Assembly: GCF_958979055.1 (NCBI RefSeq)
Contig: NC_084888.1
Coordinates: 35,578,304 to 35,642,303, forward strand
Reading direction: 5' to 3'
DNA length: 64,000 nucleotides
Origin: Alnus glutinosa
Taxonomy: Eukaryota > Streptophyta > Magnoliopsida > Fagales > Betulaceae
This document shows positions 12,169 through 32,640 of the stretch, piece after piece. Positions within the stretch are counted from its first letter, which is position 1. The number at the start of each line of letters is the position of its first letter. The position numbers and the translations under genes are program-made. The notes under the pieces are model-generated. The model saw nothing but the letters and a program-made list of their open reading frames with translations. It searched no databases and had not been told where the DNA came from.

Positions 12169-13790
12169 ATGAAGGCACTTATTCTCGTTGGAGGGTTTGG
12201 GACAAGGCTGAGGCCATTGACGCTCAGTGTCCCTAAGCCACTTGTTGATTTTGCTAACAAACCGATGATCCTTCATCAGGTATAACTTTGAGAGAATGCT
12301 CTTTCTTCTATAAAGTAATTTGTCTTCTTCTGTATTCATATATTGGAAAGGTGCTTATCCGTCAGTTGGCTTTTTCTTTAGTATAAATAGTTGATTGCAT
12401 GCATTCTTTGTGAAGTCTCTTCTGATTTTCATGTTTGAGATTTACAAAAGAGAAGCAACTTATTTATGTTAAATTTGTAAATGCAAAGTGCTATGATGTT
12501 GAATTGTTTCCACCATGCTCCTTTGTCATCCTCTCCCCACTTTCCCTCTTCCCTTGGGTTATTTGTCTGTTAACTGTAGGTTGACATGTCTTTTGAATTT
12601 TTCCCCAGATTGAGGCTCTGAAGGCTATTGGAGTCAGTGAAGTGGTTTTGGCTATCAATTATCAACCAGAGGTAAAGAAACGAGGACTTTCTTCCTACTA
12701 TAACCCTACAATGCTTGTTTAATGCTCGAGAGATTGTGCAGCTAAAGTTTGGAGAACTACTAATAGTCTTACTCCTTGTTTCCGCAGGTGATGTTGAACT
12801 TCTTGAAGGATTTTGAAACAAATCTTGGGATCAAGATCACTTGCTCACAAGAGACTGAACCGCTTGGCACGGCTGGTCCTCTGGCTCTTGCTAGGGACAA
12901 ACTAATAGATGATTCTGGTGAGCCCTTTTTTGTCCTCAACAGTGATGTTATCAGTGAATACCCCCTCAAGGAAATGATTGCATTTCACAAAGCTCATGGA
13001 GGAGAAGCTTCCATAATGGTCACCAAGGTAGCACTCAAATATAACATTGCTCTTTCTTGAAGACATTGTGAAACATGTAGGTGAAGATGTCTGAAAATCA
13101 TTTCTTCTTATTATGTAGGTGGATGAGCCATCAAAATATGGTGTGGTGGTGATGGAAGAATCTACCGGGAAAGTTGAGAAATTTGTAGAAAAACCAAAAT
13201 TATTTGTTGGTAACAAAATCAATGCTGGAATTTACCTGTTGAATCCCTCAGTTCTGGATAGAATTGAACTGAGGCCCACCTCAATTGAGAAAGAGGTCTT
13301 TCCAAAGATTTCATCAGAGAACAAGCTGTTTGCTATGGTGCTACCGGGATTTTGGATGGACATTGGACAACCTAGGGATTACATCACAGGGCTGAGACTC
13401 TACCTAGAGTCTTTGAGAAAGAACTCTCCATCAAAGTTGGCCACTGGCCCCCACATTGTGGGAAATGTTATAGTGGATGAGTCTGCCAAAATCGGCGAGG
13501 GATGTCTGATTGGGCCTGATGTTGCAATCGGTCCCGGTTGTGTTGTTGAGTCGGGAGTTAGACTCTCTCGCTGCACGGTTATGCGGGGAGTACGTGTCAA
13601 GAAGCACGCTTGCATTTCCAGCAGTATCATTGGATGGCACTCAACTGTTGGACAATGGGCCCGAGTCGAGAACATGACCATTCTTGGAGAGGATGTACAT
13701 GTATGTGATGAAATTTACAGTAATGGTGGTGTGGTTTTGCCCCACAAGGAGATCAAATCCAGCATTTTGAAGCCAGAGATAGTTATGTAG
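12169..13790 (+). CDS. GMPP: Mannose-1-phosphate guanylyltransferase (GDP-mannose pyrophosphorylase)
   Basis: Makes GDP-mannose from mannose-1-phosphate and GTP in the cytosol, feeding ascorbate synthesis, protein glycosylation and cell-wall polysaccharides. Coding exons are 12169-12279, 12609-12671, 12788-13027 and 13119-13790, all with GT-AG introns, giving 361 aa, the usual plant length (the CYT1/VTC1 protein of Arabidopsis). The N-terminal nucleotidyltransferase fold shows [11 protein letters not shown] (residues 8-18) and FVLNSDVI with its metal-binding Asp. Pro22, the site changed in the Arabidopsis vtc1-1 allele, is conserved. The C-terminal third (about 250-350) has the isoleucine-rich hexapeptide pattern of a left-handed beta helix. 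A leader exon (about 10600-10765) is joined by a 1.38-kb leader intron to 12147, just upstream of the ATG; such introns often raise expression. Start and stop are unambiguous. Confidence 0.97.
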
Positions 13791-14050
13791 TCCTTTGTGT
13801 TCAGTAAGTTGTAAGTTATTGCTTCTGAAATGTGTTTGTTCCTTTCTCCCCCCCCCCCCCCCCCCCCCCCCCCCCCTTTCCCTTCTCCACAATTTTTAAA
13901 AGTCAGTTATTTTCAAGTTTGAGTGATGTGAGTTAAAAAGTTGAAGGGTCAGCAACTTTTATGAAGGGCATAAATTTGCACATTTGTGTGACGTGTAATC
14001 TTTAGTGTATATATAGGAATAAATTATTTGTTGGTTTATCCAGCTTTGTG
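13791..14050 (+). other. GMPP 3' untranslated region with a C29 tract
   Basis: An uninterrupted run of 29 C lies at 13848-13876. AATAAA-like signals (gaataaattatt) occur near 14017-14028, which would place polyadenylation shortly downstream. The exact end is inferred. Confidence 0.5.
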
Positions 14051-14382
14051 TAACTTATCAAGATGAATATTATTTGTGACATTTTTAATCAGATGATCGG
14101 TACAATGTATTCTATGATATGCTCTTGAAGACCCTTGTGTCGGCAGCATAGTTTCTGAATTCTTCTTTTGGCGAGTCCAAAACTATAACAAACATTTTCC
14201 TGGATGGACCTTTACTCTTTCTTTATAGCATCTTTACTTGCTGATAAAGCAAAACTCCAAGTATGGGAAAAAGAAAAGGCTTCATGCTTGTGAATGGTGA
14301 TGCTTTCGTGACATGCAAGGACATAAAGTAGTGACGAACAGCTATGCGTTTGGGCATGGCATTTTGTAACTCTCTGTTGTGC

Positions 14383-14602
14383 GAGTTTGGCTGGCCCCCG
14401 GTGAAAAAATTATTGAAGAGCTCTTTTGCAAAAAAGATCTCTTGTGCAAACAAAAGATCATTGGGGATCCTCATGTGCAAAAGGTGGAGATTGCAAGATT
14501 GGGCTAAACCTCCATTTATTTTTTTACTGGAAGTGATCTCTACCGTTTATTTTTACACATGACGATCCCCAATGATTTTTTTACTGGAGGCAACCCAAAC
14601 TC
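14383..14602. mobile_element. Hairpin-forming MITE
   Basis: The ends GAGTTTGG and CCAAACTC, and the inner words catTGGGGATC and GATCCCCAatg, are inverted copies of each other. Most of the 220 bp can fold into one imperfect hairpin, with extra sequence in the left arm. There is no coding potential and no confident target duplication. Confidence 0.6.
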
Positions 14603-15779
14603 ATGTTACACTATATATCAAGGACAGTTTTTTTTTTTTTTTACTGGATATTTCTTATTACTCAGTTTATTAAATCATATATGTCCATATATAGAATATG
14701 TAATTCTTATGAGTAATACTATAATTCCAATTTTAGCCAAAGTAAAAATATAATAAAAGATGGCAGAAACTTTTGGGCCGTTTTTCCTGCATCCATATAT
14801 ACTTCACAAAATGGCACCGACAGTTTAAATGGTTTCTATTTTCTAAATGCAGCAAATCAGCAAATGTGTGGCGTGAGTTGATCAGGCTGATCAGCTGTCT
14901 GAATCTCCCAAGATTTGATGGCAAAGAAAGCTTTTAATCACTGATTACTACATTCTTTCTTGAAAAGAACAATTGAGTATAAGAGGACCCTTCAATACTT
15001 TCATTATTTTAGTAACAAGTGGCAGGAAAAAAAACAAAAAATATAAAAAAATAAAAAAATAAAGAGAAAAAAGATGCCCAAGCAAAATATTGCAGAAGAA
15101 ACGGAGAAGAGAATGCGTGGCCTACCATGTGAAGTGGAACCTGCTCCGCAATATAAAAATATTTTTATTAGGAAATATAGAAGAAAGCAGTTGAAAATTT
15201 GAAAGCGTAGAGATTGCAAATTTGCAATCAGTGGACCTTCTTTTGAAAATAAAAACTAAAACACGTGCAATTCGGGGAAGACCCATGCAGCATTGCAGCG
15301 CAACTCAAAATTAATTAATTAATTAATAATTAACTTAAAGTATTACCATTACTCTTTAAACAATATTAAAGCAGCAGAATTTGGAGTTATTGTATTATTA
15401 TTATTTAATTATTGTCATTCAGTATGATACAGGCTGGGCTTATTTGGCAAAGAACAAAACAGAACATAGTAGTGGGTTGTTAGTTTTAGAATTAGTAAAA
15501 AGTGATGATGTGATACAAAATAAAAGTAATTTGTATAAAAAAGTGAGAAAATTTTGTATTGTAGTGAATTTTTTTATTTGAATAATAATAAAAAATTATT
15601 TATGTGATATAAAAAGTGAAAAAAGTGTGAATGTTTTGATGTTGATTGTTATTGAAAATTTGAAAAAGTAAAGAAAAAAAAGTACATGTACAGTAGTGAC
15701 CACTACTTTGTTATGTTCCGACACTTAACAAACAAGTCCACAAATTTTAGATACAACTCACGTTTGAAAACTGGTTTAC
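14603..15779. other. AT-rich intergenic DNA
   Basis: Low-complexity A/T sequence, including TTAATTAATTAATTAAT near 15310. Nothing gene-like or structurally repeated is supported. Confidence 0.5.
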
Positions 15780-16165
15780 AAGAATAAGGTGTTCAAGAAC
15801 TTTTATATATATATATAGTTAGGACTGCATTTAAGCCGTTTGGTATATTTAGAATCGTAACATACTATCTCGTTCCACAGTCGACATCTACGACGGTCAG
15901 GGGCGGAGTCAGCTTTTAGGCTTTGGGGGGGTCAAATTGAAAAAAAATAATTTGGGGGGCCAAAGCTACAAATTTTTTAAAGAATAGGGGTAAAAATTAT
16001 ATTTTTTCTTTTTTTTTTTTAGATTTTTTTTTTTTTTGGGGGGGAGCCCTTTGGCTTGGGGGGGCCCAGGCTCCGCCCCTGACGACGGTCCTCTCTATCT
16101 CATAAGTCACTTCTTCCGTGACTCGAACTTGTAACGTAGTACTTGGCTATAATATTAAATGATAC
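15780..16165 (-). mobile_element. tRNA-derived SINE, split by a hAT MITE
   Basis: Read on the minus strand there is an A-box-like TATAGCCAAGTACT and a B-box-like AAGTTCGAGTC (about 16120-16150). The body is interrupted by the element at 15898-16081 and continues to a tail around 15785-15860. The tail is recognised because a diverged copy of it recurs at 16205-16284. Outer limits are approximate. Confidence 0.6.
15898..16081. mobile_element. hAT-type MITE with perfect 8-bp target duplication
   Basis: 184 bp, beginning CAGGGGCGGAG and ending CTCCGCCCCTG. It is flanked by identical 8-mers ACGACGGT at 15890-15897 and 16082-16089. An 8-bp duplication with CAGGG termini is diagnostic of the hAT superfamily. 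No transposase is present, so it is non-autonomous. It lies inside the SINE at 15780-16165. Confidence 0.9.
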
Positions 16166-16204
16166 AAATATTAAGTAGAACTCTCTTGAAAATCGACTTG
16201 CAAT

Positions 16205-16284
16205 GATCAGGGTTTCCAAAAATTTATATACACATAATTAAAATTGCACTTAAACCATGTAGTATATTTAGGATGGTAGCATAT
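16205..16284 (-). repeat. Tail of a second SINE copy
   Basis: The words tatatttaggatggtagcat and tgcacttaaaccat align with tatatttagaatcgtaacat and tgcatttaagccgt at about 15822-15870. This is a diverged copy of the SINE tail, cut at 16284 by the next element. Confidence 0.55.
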
Positions 16285-16465
16285 CAGGAACGTAACTAGA
16301 ATTTTATGGAAGGAGGGATGAAAAAAAAAAAAAAAAAGTGGGCCGGGGGGTGGGGGGCTTTTAAGGGGACTATAAAACTAGTTTTACAGAATTAAATCCA
16401 AAAAAAAAAATATACATATAATTTTGGGAGAATTTTTAAAATTTGGAGGCTACTGTCCCCACCCC
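16285..16465. mobile_element. Second, degenerate hAT-type MITE
   Basis: 181 bp, almost the same size as the element at 15898-16081. It starts CAGGAACG and ends in a C-rich terminus, and is flanked by the 8-mers TAGCATAT (16277-16284) and TAGCATTT (16466-16473), 7 of 8 identical. The termini match poorly, so confidence is moderate. Confidence 0.55.
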
Positions 16466-16473
16466 TAGCATTT

Positions 16474-16667
16474 TCTTTTGGGGAAGAAGTAGATTGGTGA
16501 GCTGTGAGCATATAACATAGTAGCCATTGTAGGAAGGTGGGCGTTGGTATGGGTTTCTAACTTTTAAGGTCCCGTTTGGTTCTTGAAATTAGCACAAATT
16601 GGCAAAGCGACTTCTTAACCATTCCTCGGCGTATGTAACCTTTGTTTGTTCCATTTTCTCTCGTAAT

Positions 16668-16713
<46 letters not shown>

Positions 16714-16825
16714 CAAAAGCGATCTTTTTTTTTTTAAAAAAAAAAAAAACCAAAGAGATGACAGGAGCCTGATTGGAGCTTACCCTTGTCCTTTTTTTTT
16801 TTATTATTTTTTATTTAAAAAAAAG
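16474..16825. other. Homopolymer-rich spacer
   Basis: Contains an A run of about 39 (16672-16710) and several shorter A and T runs. No gene-like content. Confidence 0.5.
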
Positions 16826-17105
16826 TGAAAAATATTTAAGGTATTATAATTTTTACTATAATTTTATTACAAATTCACGTGATAATTTACATATTATAAA
16901 AATGAGTGTTATATAGAATTTACATGATAATCCACATTTTAATAACTGATATAGTAAGTAATACGTGGACTATTAGATCAATTTGTAAACGTGGTAAGTA
17001 CGTACCATGTGAACTGTCACGTGACAGTTCATATTTTAGTAATTGATGTGATAAGTGTTATATGGATTGTCACGTCAATTTATAAGAAACTTTAATATCA
17101 CTCTT
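16826..17105. repeat. AT-rich element with imperfect inverted ends
   Basis: The left part (aggtattataatttttact, ttcacgtgataatttacat) pairs loosely with the complement of the right part (gtcacgtcaatttataag, actttaatatcactc). A related stretch lies inverted at about 18290-18385. It is likely an old MITE family; limits are approximate. Confidence 0.4.
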
Positions 17106-17747
17106 TGTATATTAATTTTTAATGGAAATTAATTTTTGGCACATCAACTAGGAATTAAGATTTCAACAATCACTTGTGCGAAATGATAGTTGCTTAAAAT
17201 CTGGATCTATCACGTACCTAGTTGAGGCTTTATTTTCAGAAGTGAGGAACTTTCATTGACCAGCTGAAATGTTGTTTTCAGAACCAGGACAAATTTTGTG
17301 GTAGTAGTGACTGTTCCAGTCTAATGCTCCTTCCGAGCCATACATTAAAATGAGGTTCCATCTTGTAGAAAGGTGGTGTCCTTGAAAGCACAACCTATTT
17401 GGATTTTGGACAAGTAAATTAACGGAGGTTGTTGACGAATGGGATTTTGGGAGTACGATGTTGACCGAGAATTAAGAAATTGGTGCGGATCCATATAAAT
17501 TGATACTTAAAAGTGAAACTTTAAAGGAGATATTTTTAATTTTAAAATAATAGTATAATAACTTTTATATATATATATATAAATTGCGTATGTGTTTTAG
17601 TTGTGTATGGCATTCGACTTATGTCTTGCAGTAAGGTCTCCGGCCACGTGTCATCTATCGGCTGAATCTTAGGAGAGAAATACAAATGCATCCTTACCTC
17701 CTATCATACTACAACTGTCATCTGATTCTCTGTCGAAAACAGAAACG
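17106..17747. other. Intergenic DNA without recognisable features
   Basis: No frame, RNA or terminal repeat supported. Confidence 0.45.
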
Positions 17748-17816
17748 AATCTTCTCCATTTTTGAAATAGAAAGGAGCCGGTTAGTTGATTTAAGAGGGA
17801 TAAAATGGTTTCTCTC

Positions 17817-17850
<34 letters not shown>

Positions 17851-17912
17851 CTTTTAAATCAACTAACTCACTCCTCTCCAATTCATTTGAAATGGAGAGG
17901 ATCCTTCTTCGT
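17748..17912. mobile_element. Hairpin MITE interrupted by a T tract
   Basis: The left arm words ttctccattt and ttagttgatttaaga return inverted as aaatggagagga and tttaaatcaactaact, around a T-rich loop (17816-17839). This gives arms of about 65 bp with mismatches. Non-coding; the frame crossing it (17686-17955) is a by-product. Confidence 0.6.
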
Positions 17913-19285
17913 TGAAAACATGGTAGACATTTATTGTGGTGTGGCAATGCAATGATTCCGTGCAACACACCTCTCTTTAGTGTCGAGATGGTCAATGGGA
18001 TGATCCACCTAGCTCACAAGGCTTGTGGTTTTGGGCCCAATTGTTTGGCCCGACGAGTCTCTTTAGGCCCGGTGTATCAGATTTATACATAATAGTCTTT
18101 CTTGTACTTGGATCTTGGTATTTTATTTTCATGTTAGATTCATTATTAAATCCTTGTCTTCTTGTGTCATTAACATTAAGTTCAATTTTAGTTGCAATAA
18201 TAAATTCATTAAAAATATATTTTTCAGAGGAGCAAAGTCCTTTACAAACAGACGTGATTATCCAAAATTGATGACATAATTAAGCAAAAAATATGGTTAA
18301 TCATACACTTTTAATTATTTCACTAATTATAAATTGTCATATCAGTTTATAAATGACTTTGTAGTAAAAGTTGTAGTACCCCAAGCATTTTTTTTTTTTT
18401 TTTTTTTTTTCAAAGATGTTGTCTACTTTAAAATTTCTAAAAACATATTCTTTGATTTTGATTGGACTTATTTTATTTAATTTGATTGGACTTGTTCAAG
18501 TATCTATACATCTTAGTAGGAGCTCATTTGTTCTGAGATGGCTTGTATTAGCAGAACAATCAAGTATTCTTTGATTTTTAAACATTTTTACTTCTTAATT
18601 TTTTTAATAATTATATAAATTTCAAATGTTAGCATCTTTATCAATTCATTTTGTATAATAGATCCTAGATAATGATTATGAATTATATCATGTTAAATAT
18701 TTCAAATATCTTGTTGTCTTACTGGATCAAATTCTACTATCATTTTCAATTAGGCTTTTCCATTGTTATCTTGATAAATATTTCCTAGAGATTAATTTAT
18801 ATAAAAAAAGCTATTTCAATTCTAGGGACTTTTTAATGTTATTTTTTAAGGGATCTTACTTGTTAAAAATATTTTTAATGCTATTTTAGGGGATCCTATT
18901 TCTTAAAGATCTTTAAACTACAGCTTTAATTAACCTAATCATGGAGCCGACCCTGTTATCAGACTCAATTGAGCTTTAATTCCAGATTCAATTTATCACA
19001 GCAAAGACCAAACTCCTCAATGTGCCAATCAAAGCTCTGCTCTTTGCCCTTTGGCCTTTTCCCAACCACAAAGAAGTGGAGGTCAAGCTTAATTAAGTTT
19101 ATCGTATCCTTTTTCCCTATAAAAAGAAACTGCAATATATTCTCCATTTTGAAGAAATAAATTAAAAAAAAAAAAAAAAAAAAACAAGAATAATGTCAAT
19201 TATGGGTTTCAAAACATTGGATTTTGTTTAGATGGACAGAAATTTTAGAAAAAAAATGAGAAAGGGAAAAAAAATGGATCTTTTT
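17913..19285. other. AT-rich intergenic DNA
   Basis: Includes the inverted relative of the 16826-17105 repeat at about 18290-18385 and a T26 run near 18390-18411. No gene found. Confidence 0.45.
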
Positions 19286-19420
19286 TTTTTTTAGTAAACA
19301 TGTAATATTTAATTGAAATAAATGATAAATGATGGAGTCAATGTTCGAACTCGAGACTTTTGACTTTGACACCACATTAAATCACCATTTATTTCAAAAG
19401 GTTAAGCCGATAGAAAAAAA
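19286..19420 (-). repeat. tRNA-like repeat relic (SINE or LTR/primer-site junction)
   Basis: The minus strand reads GGTGATTTAATG TGGTGTCAAAGTC and then GAGTTCGAAC. TGGTGTCAAAG resembles a primer-binding site matching initiator-Met tRNA that follows an LTR end, while GAGTTCGAAC resembles a Pol III B box. I cannot decide between an LTR-element junction and a SINE. Confidence 0.4.
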
Positions 19421-19695
19421 TCTAAATTTAATTACTTAATCAATATTTTAACAAAATTTACAGGACATGTAATACAAATGTCAATTTTAATAGACTTTGA
19501 AAGAAAACTATTTTTTTTTCCCAAAAAATCTAAAGATCAATTTTTTAATGGATCAAACAGGAAGCAATTTTTTTTTTTTATTTTCCTATAAAAACCGTGC
19601 AAATTTTCTAATTAATTAGAAAATTGATGATGTCTTTCTTTTCTTTTTTGTCTTTACTTAACAAAAAAGATGTCTTGTTGTTATTATTATGGAAA

Positions 19696-19830
19696 ATGAT
19701 AAAACTACAATCCCATCACAATTCCCTCACAACCCCCACTCACAATGGTGCGGGGCCCATGTGTGTGGGCCTCACACCATTGTGAGTGGGGTTGTGAGGG
19801 AGTTGTGCAAAAGAGTTGTGAGCCAATCAT
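19696..19830. mobile_element. Palindromic MITE upstream of the MAM33-like gene
   Basis: Arms of about 43 bp (19718-19759 and 19765-19807) are near-perfect inverted repeats, with short words such as CTCACAAC, CACTCACAATGGTG and GGGCCCA. The hairpin has almost no loop. Diverged relatives lie at 33105-33228 and 41001-41110. Confidence 0.75.
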
Positions 19831-19987
19831 GTCCCTATTATTATTATTGGAGCTGACATGTAATATTTCAATTGGTTGCCCAAGTCAGTAGCAGATAACA
19901 AGCTGTAGACAATCCGAGCCCACCCTTATAGGCTCATACAGATCTTAAAACCCTGAACACTCCAAAGTCCTCGTTACCGTGTCCCTA

Positions 19988-19996
19988 AAACCCTAA
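19988..19996 (+). promoter_or_regulatory. telo-box AAACCCTAA in the MAM33-like gene promoter
   Basis: AAACCCTAA lies about 30-38 bp before the ATG at 20026, with a near copy (aaaaccctgaa) at about 19948. Telo-boxes in this position are typical of plant genes for translation and organelle biogenesis. The role here is inferred from position only. Confidence 0.5.
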
Positions 19997-20025
19997 AAAC
20001 ACTTTCTCAGCTGCGACTCAGAGAA

Positions 20026-21822
20026 ATGGCCTTCACTGCCATTCTTCGCAAATCGGCTTCTTCTTTAGGCCCACTCGCGGGTAGACTCGTGGGGGGACAG
20101 AGAAATTACCATTCTGCCCTTTTCACGGCCATAAACCACTCCAATTTCTCTCGCAGGCCCTCTCTGAGAAGCCGTTTGTTTCCTAGCCTACACTACTCTT
20201 CGGCTGAGAAGAGGACGAGTGCCGATGAGACCCTTATTGAGGTGATTAATAAGGATATCGAATTTTTGCGGCAGGCTGATGATCACGATCGGGTGAGTTT
20301 GTTTGTTTGTTTGTTTTTTTTTTTGGGTTTATGGGCAGTTTGCTTGTTGAGAAAGTGAGGGAAAAACCAAAAGAAATGAAATTTTTAAGGGTTTTTAACT
20401 TTTTTTTCATAGATTTCTATTGGAGAAGATGGAAAACCCATTTCAATGCTATCATATAGTCGTGTTTGGCTGAAAGATAATATAATGCGGAATATAAATA
20501 AATAGATGCAAAGACTTACGTGGTTCGGTTTATGATGTCCAAAGAGCTACATTTTGCTCTTATTTCTTTAAGTGATGTTTACATTATAACAAGAGAATTA
20601 GATGATACAAATAGACTTCAACTATAACTAGGTAACTGTGACTAAATGATGGACTTGAAGTGTAGTTATGTTACAGTCTTTAACTGTGAGTAGGTGTGAA
20701 AATTAATTGCTCAAAAAATTTATGGGAGTTTGGTTGCTCCAAAAGGAGAGGAATTAGAAGAAAATGAAGCTTAAAATGCTACGGTTTTATATTTTGGAGA
20801 TAATACTCAGAATACTTTTGGTTTTGTATTACTCAAGAGAAAAATTTCCCGGTTTGTTAATGTTTTATCAATATACAAACTTGCATATATTGTAGATTAT
20901 TTGTGGAAATTCCTTTGATGCGGAAGTCTTTTACTTATTGATGCTCTCCTAAAGTGGTGCTTTAGGATCTTAGCGCCCTTTTTTCTCTTGCTTCTTTTGA
21001 TGAAATTTCTCATACCCGTGAGGGTTAGCTCAAATGGGATATTCGATTGGTTAATATCATGAGATTGGCCGTTCGAGTCTTCACTTAACTGGTAAATGGC
21101 TCTTGCAGGGTCGTGTATTTCGGGTTTACCCAACAAAGTCGTGACCCTTCCTTTAAGGGGGTTCCACGTGATTAAAAAAACTTCATTGCGCTACTGATTA
21201 TCATGATCACTTTTTTGGTTTGATAGGTCGAAATGATTCCTAGTGGTTTTCCTTTTGAAATCGAAGATAATCCAGGACTTCAAACTGTAACACTGAAAAG
21301 AACGTATCAAGGTGAAGAGATAGAAGTGGAAGTTAACATGCCTTATCTAGTTACTGGGGAAGATAATGATGATCATGATGTTGATGGTGAAAAGGCCAAT
21401 CAATCTAGCTTGCCACTGGTTGTTAGTGTATCTAAGAAGAGTGCACCTAGTCTAGAGTTTGGTTGCACTGCTTACCCCGATGAAGTTGTGATCGACAGCT
21501 TGTCGGTTAAACGTCCAGAAGTTTCAGAGGAGGATGATGTTGCCTATGGGGGGCCTGACTTCCAGTAAGCTTTTATTGTTCTTTACTTGTATATGGTTAA
21601 TACAAGATTATGGTTTCTCTTTGTTCTCTAATTTATAGGCGTCTTGTCTCTGTCTTTTCCAGTGATTTGGATGAGAACCTGCAGAAGGCTTTCCACAAGT
21701 ATTTAGAGATAAGGGGAATCAAGCCAAGCGCAATTAATTTCTTGCATGAGTACATGATCAACAAGAACAGTAGAGAAGAATTGAATTGGTTGAAAAAACT
21801 TAAGAATTTCGTTGAAGCCTGA
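20026..21822 (+). CDS. Mitochondrial glycoprotein family protein (MAM33/p32-like)
   Basis: An acidic matrix protein of the MAM33/p32(gC1qR) family, which forms doughnut-shaped trimers in mitochondria and assists oxidative metabolism and ribosome or complex assembly. Exons 20026-20292, 21227-21564 and 21663-21822 give 254 aa. The N-terminal 60 residues are rich in Arg, Ser and Ala with almost no acidic residues, as in a mitochondrial presequence. The mature part has the family pattern: a VEVNMP strand, an acidic loop EDNDDHDVDGE, and the C-terminal AFHKYLEIRGI...FLHEYM...WLKKLKNFV helices. Intron 1 (934 bp) holds a SINE. An upstream acceptor at 21638 would add 8 residues in frame. The subfamily is not resolved, so no symbol is given. 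Confidence 0.93.
21018..21180 (+). mobile_element. tRNA-derived SINE in intron 1 of the MAM33-like gene
   Basis: An A-box-like TTAGCTCAAATGGG (21025-21038) and a B-box-like CGTTCGAGTCT (21070-21080) have spacing suited to Pol III, and a short A tail follows (21174-21180). No clear target duplication is visible, so it is older than the SINE at 4551. Confidence 0.72.
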
Positions 21823-23117
21823 ACTTGTACCTAATACAGCAACTTTGGTAGCAGAGGACTCGTGAATTGTTGCTAAAATCTACTCTTTGGTGGAAAACCT
21901 TGTGTTGGCTGAGGAAGGGTGGCATAAATGGGAGGCTTTTATTGAGAAGTTAATTAAGCTGCGTTTGATATGAAAATGGAAGTGCTGTTTGACTTAAAAA
22001 CCTACTATAATTGAATGGGTCAGGTTCTTTTAACTCCTGCAGTCTCCATGTGATATGAGCTTAATTCTCCTCCTTTTTTTTCTCTTTTTTTTTTCTTCAT
22101 TTTTTTGGGTGTTTGTTTTATGTATATCTACCTTTGCTCCAATTTGTCAGACATAGGTTTAAACAGAAGGAATAGGATCCTCTCCATTTTAAGGGAGAAC
22201 CATTTTGCAGTTCAATTTTGTTTTATTGTATTTGGCCGTGTTTATAATGCTATGTAACTATGTTATATAAAAAACTTAAATGATGTGACAACCAATATAT
22301 TCACCATGTCACAACAGGACATTTTTCTTTGTTTGTAAGGTGATGGTTTGTTAGTAATAATATCACTCACTTATTCATTAAAAAAAAAAAAAAAGAATTA
22401 AAAAAGGGATATTTTTCTTCTAAATTGGGTTGGAAGAATATCATTCAACTCAATCTATTAAAAAGACATGTATCTAAACATGTAAAAAACACGTGCTTTT
22501 TCAATACCAAGGGCAGTTAGAAGATTTTTTATTTTTATTTTTAAAAAAAGCACGTGCATCTCATATGTTATTAAAAACAAATACCCGAACAGGTTTTAGC
22601 AGCCCACCCACTTATTGGGATAGGTAGATCCCATAAAAACTATCACATTTAATGCTAACCAATCCGGATAGCAAGTTGCCGAGGATCCGGATCCATTTTT
22701 GAACACCCGTAATCAAACTACCTCTCTCTTGTAAAGGAAGCGGATAGGATGATCTATTACGTGGGTAGACTTGGCAATTTCAAAAGCCAACTATGATAAC
22801 CAATTACAATCTATAAAGTACTGGAAGTAAAAAGAAAAGGGCGAAAATTTCCAGATTGTCCAAAATTGTCATTTGCAAACCAAAGTCAATCGATAAACTG
22901 CATTAGCAATTATTGGCCAAAGGAGGGACAATTTCATCATGATCGGCTATTTATTTTTCAAATACAAGTTGAATTAAGAAAAGAATATCAGGCCTACACT
23001 ATTATACTATGAAGGTATAGGAAGGACAACCAACACATCATCTCGTTACCTCCAACAAGCCTATTCTTTTCCTTTTCTTTCTTGCGGGTGGCGTGAATAT
23101 GTTCCACGGACTCGGGA
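21823..23117. other. Convergent spacer between the MAM33-like gene and P5CS
   Basis: Holds both 3' untranslated regions and an AT-rich repeat at about 22174-22440. The words ttttattgtattt and acttaaatgatgtg of that repeat have inverted counterparts at about 62230-62430, suggesting one old MITE family. Ends of the transcripts are not resolved. Confidence 0.4.
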
Positions 23118-32028
<8,911 letters not shown>

Positions 32029-32640
32029 GCCGTCAACGTCCAACGCAGTGTGTCCGGTGGACGAGTCGAACTCGGTCCCCGAATGAGCTGACTCGGTTGG
32101 CGCAGTTAGAGGGCTCTAGGTTTCGGATATAGTTGACAATACCACCGGCGCAGTTGCCTTAACTTATTTTTCTTTCTTAACAAATTCTTATTCACGTTTC
32201 AAAAAAAATTGTAAAAATAAATGTGACTTAACGGATTCCCAACCAAGTTTATGTAGGATGCGCCGCAGCGCAGGCGAAGTCTCTAAGTTTTGAGTAATGA
32301 CAAGACGCCATGTAGGAAATATTTTACGATGGTCTGTGAGGTGGCGTTTGGTGAATGGGTGGCACATGTTTAGGTGATAGATACGGGCTACAGGGAAATA
32401 TCCTTTTTCATGGGTATAATTGTTTTGTGAAAAAAGACAGCAGGCGGCCACGACAAAATTTCTGTCACTGTTCATAGATCCGAGTCATGCGGGTGTTCAG
32501 TCGTTCAGACCGTCAGAGCCCGGCCAAAATGATAAAAGGAGTGGTTCAGACTGTGAGAGAGAGAGAGAGAGAGAAAGGGAGGGTGATTCAGGTGCACCAA
32601 GTCGGATTTGGGGAGTGATTCATGTATAATTTCTTTTTTG
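32029..32640 (-). promoter_or_regulatory. P5CS leader and proximal promoter region
   Basis: The upstream side of P5CS. The plus strand has a (GA)n tract at about 32551-32574. No convincing TATA box was singled out. The 5' leader end is unknown. Confidence 0.35.

Noticed and set aside
13400-13892. Several minus-strand frames across GMPP exon 4
   Set aside because: Shadows of the conserved plus-strand coding sequence; one glycine run is the C29 tract read backwards.
17686-17955. 89-aa plus-strand frame
   Set aside because: Runs through a hairpin MITE and a T tract; the phenylalanine run is homopolymer translation.
20473-20700. Possible LTR fragment (acttacgtggttcggtttatgatg) in intron 1 of the MAM33-like gene
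   Set aside because: The phrase is common in plant repeats, but I found no matching ends or duplications, so it is not listed as a feature.
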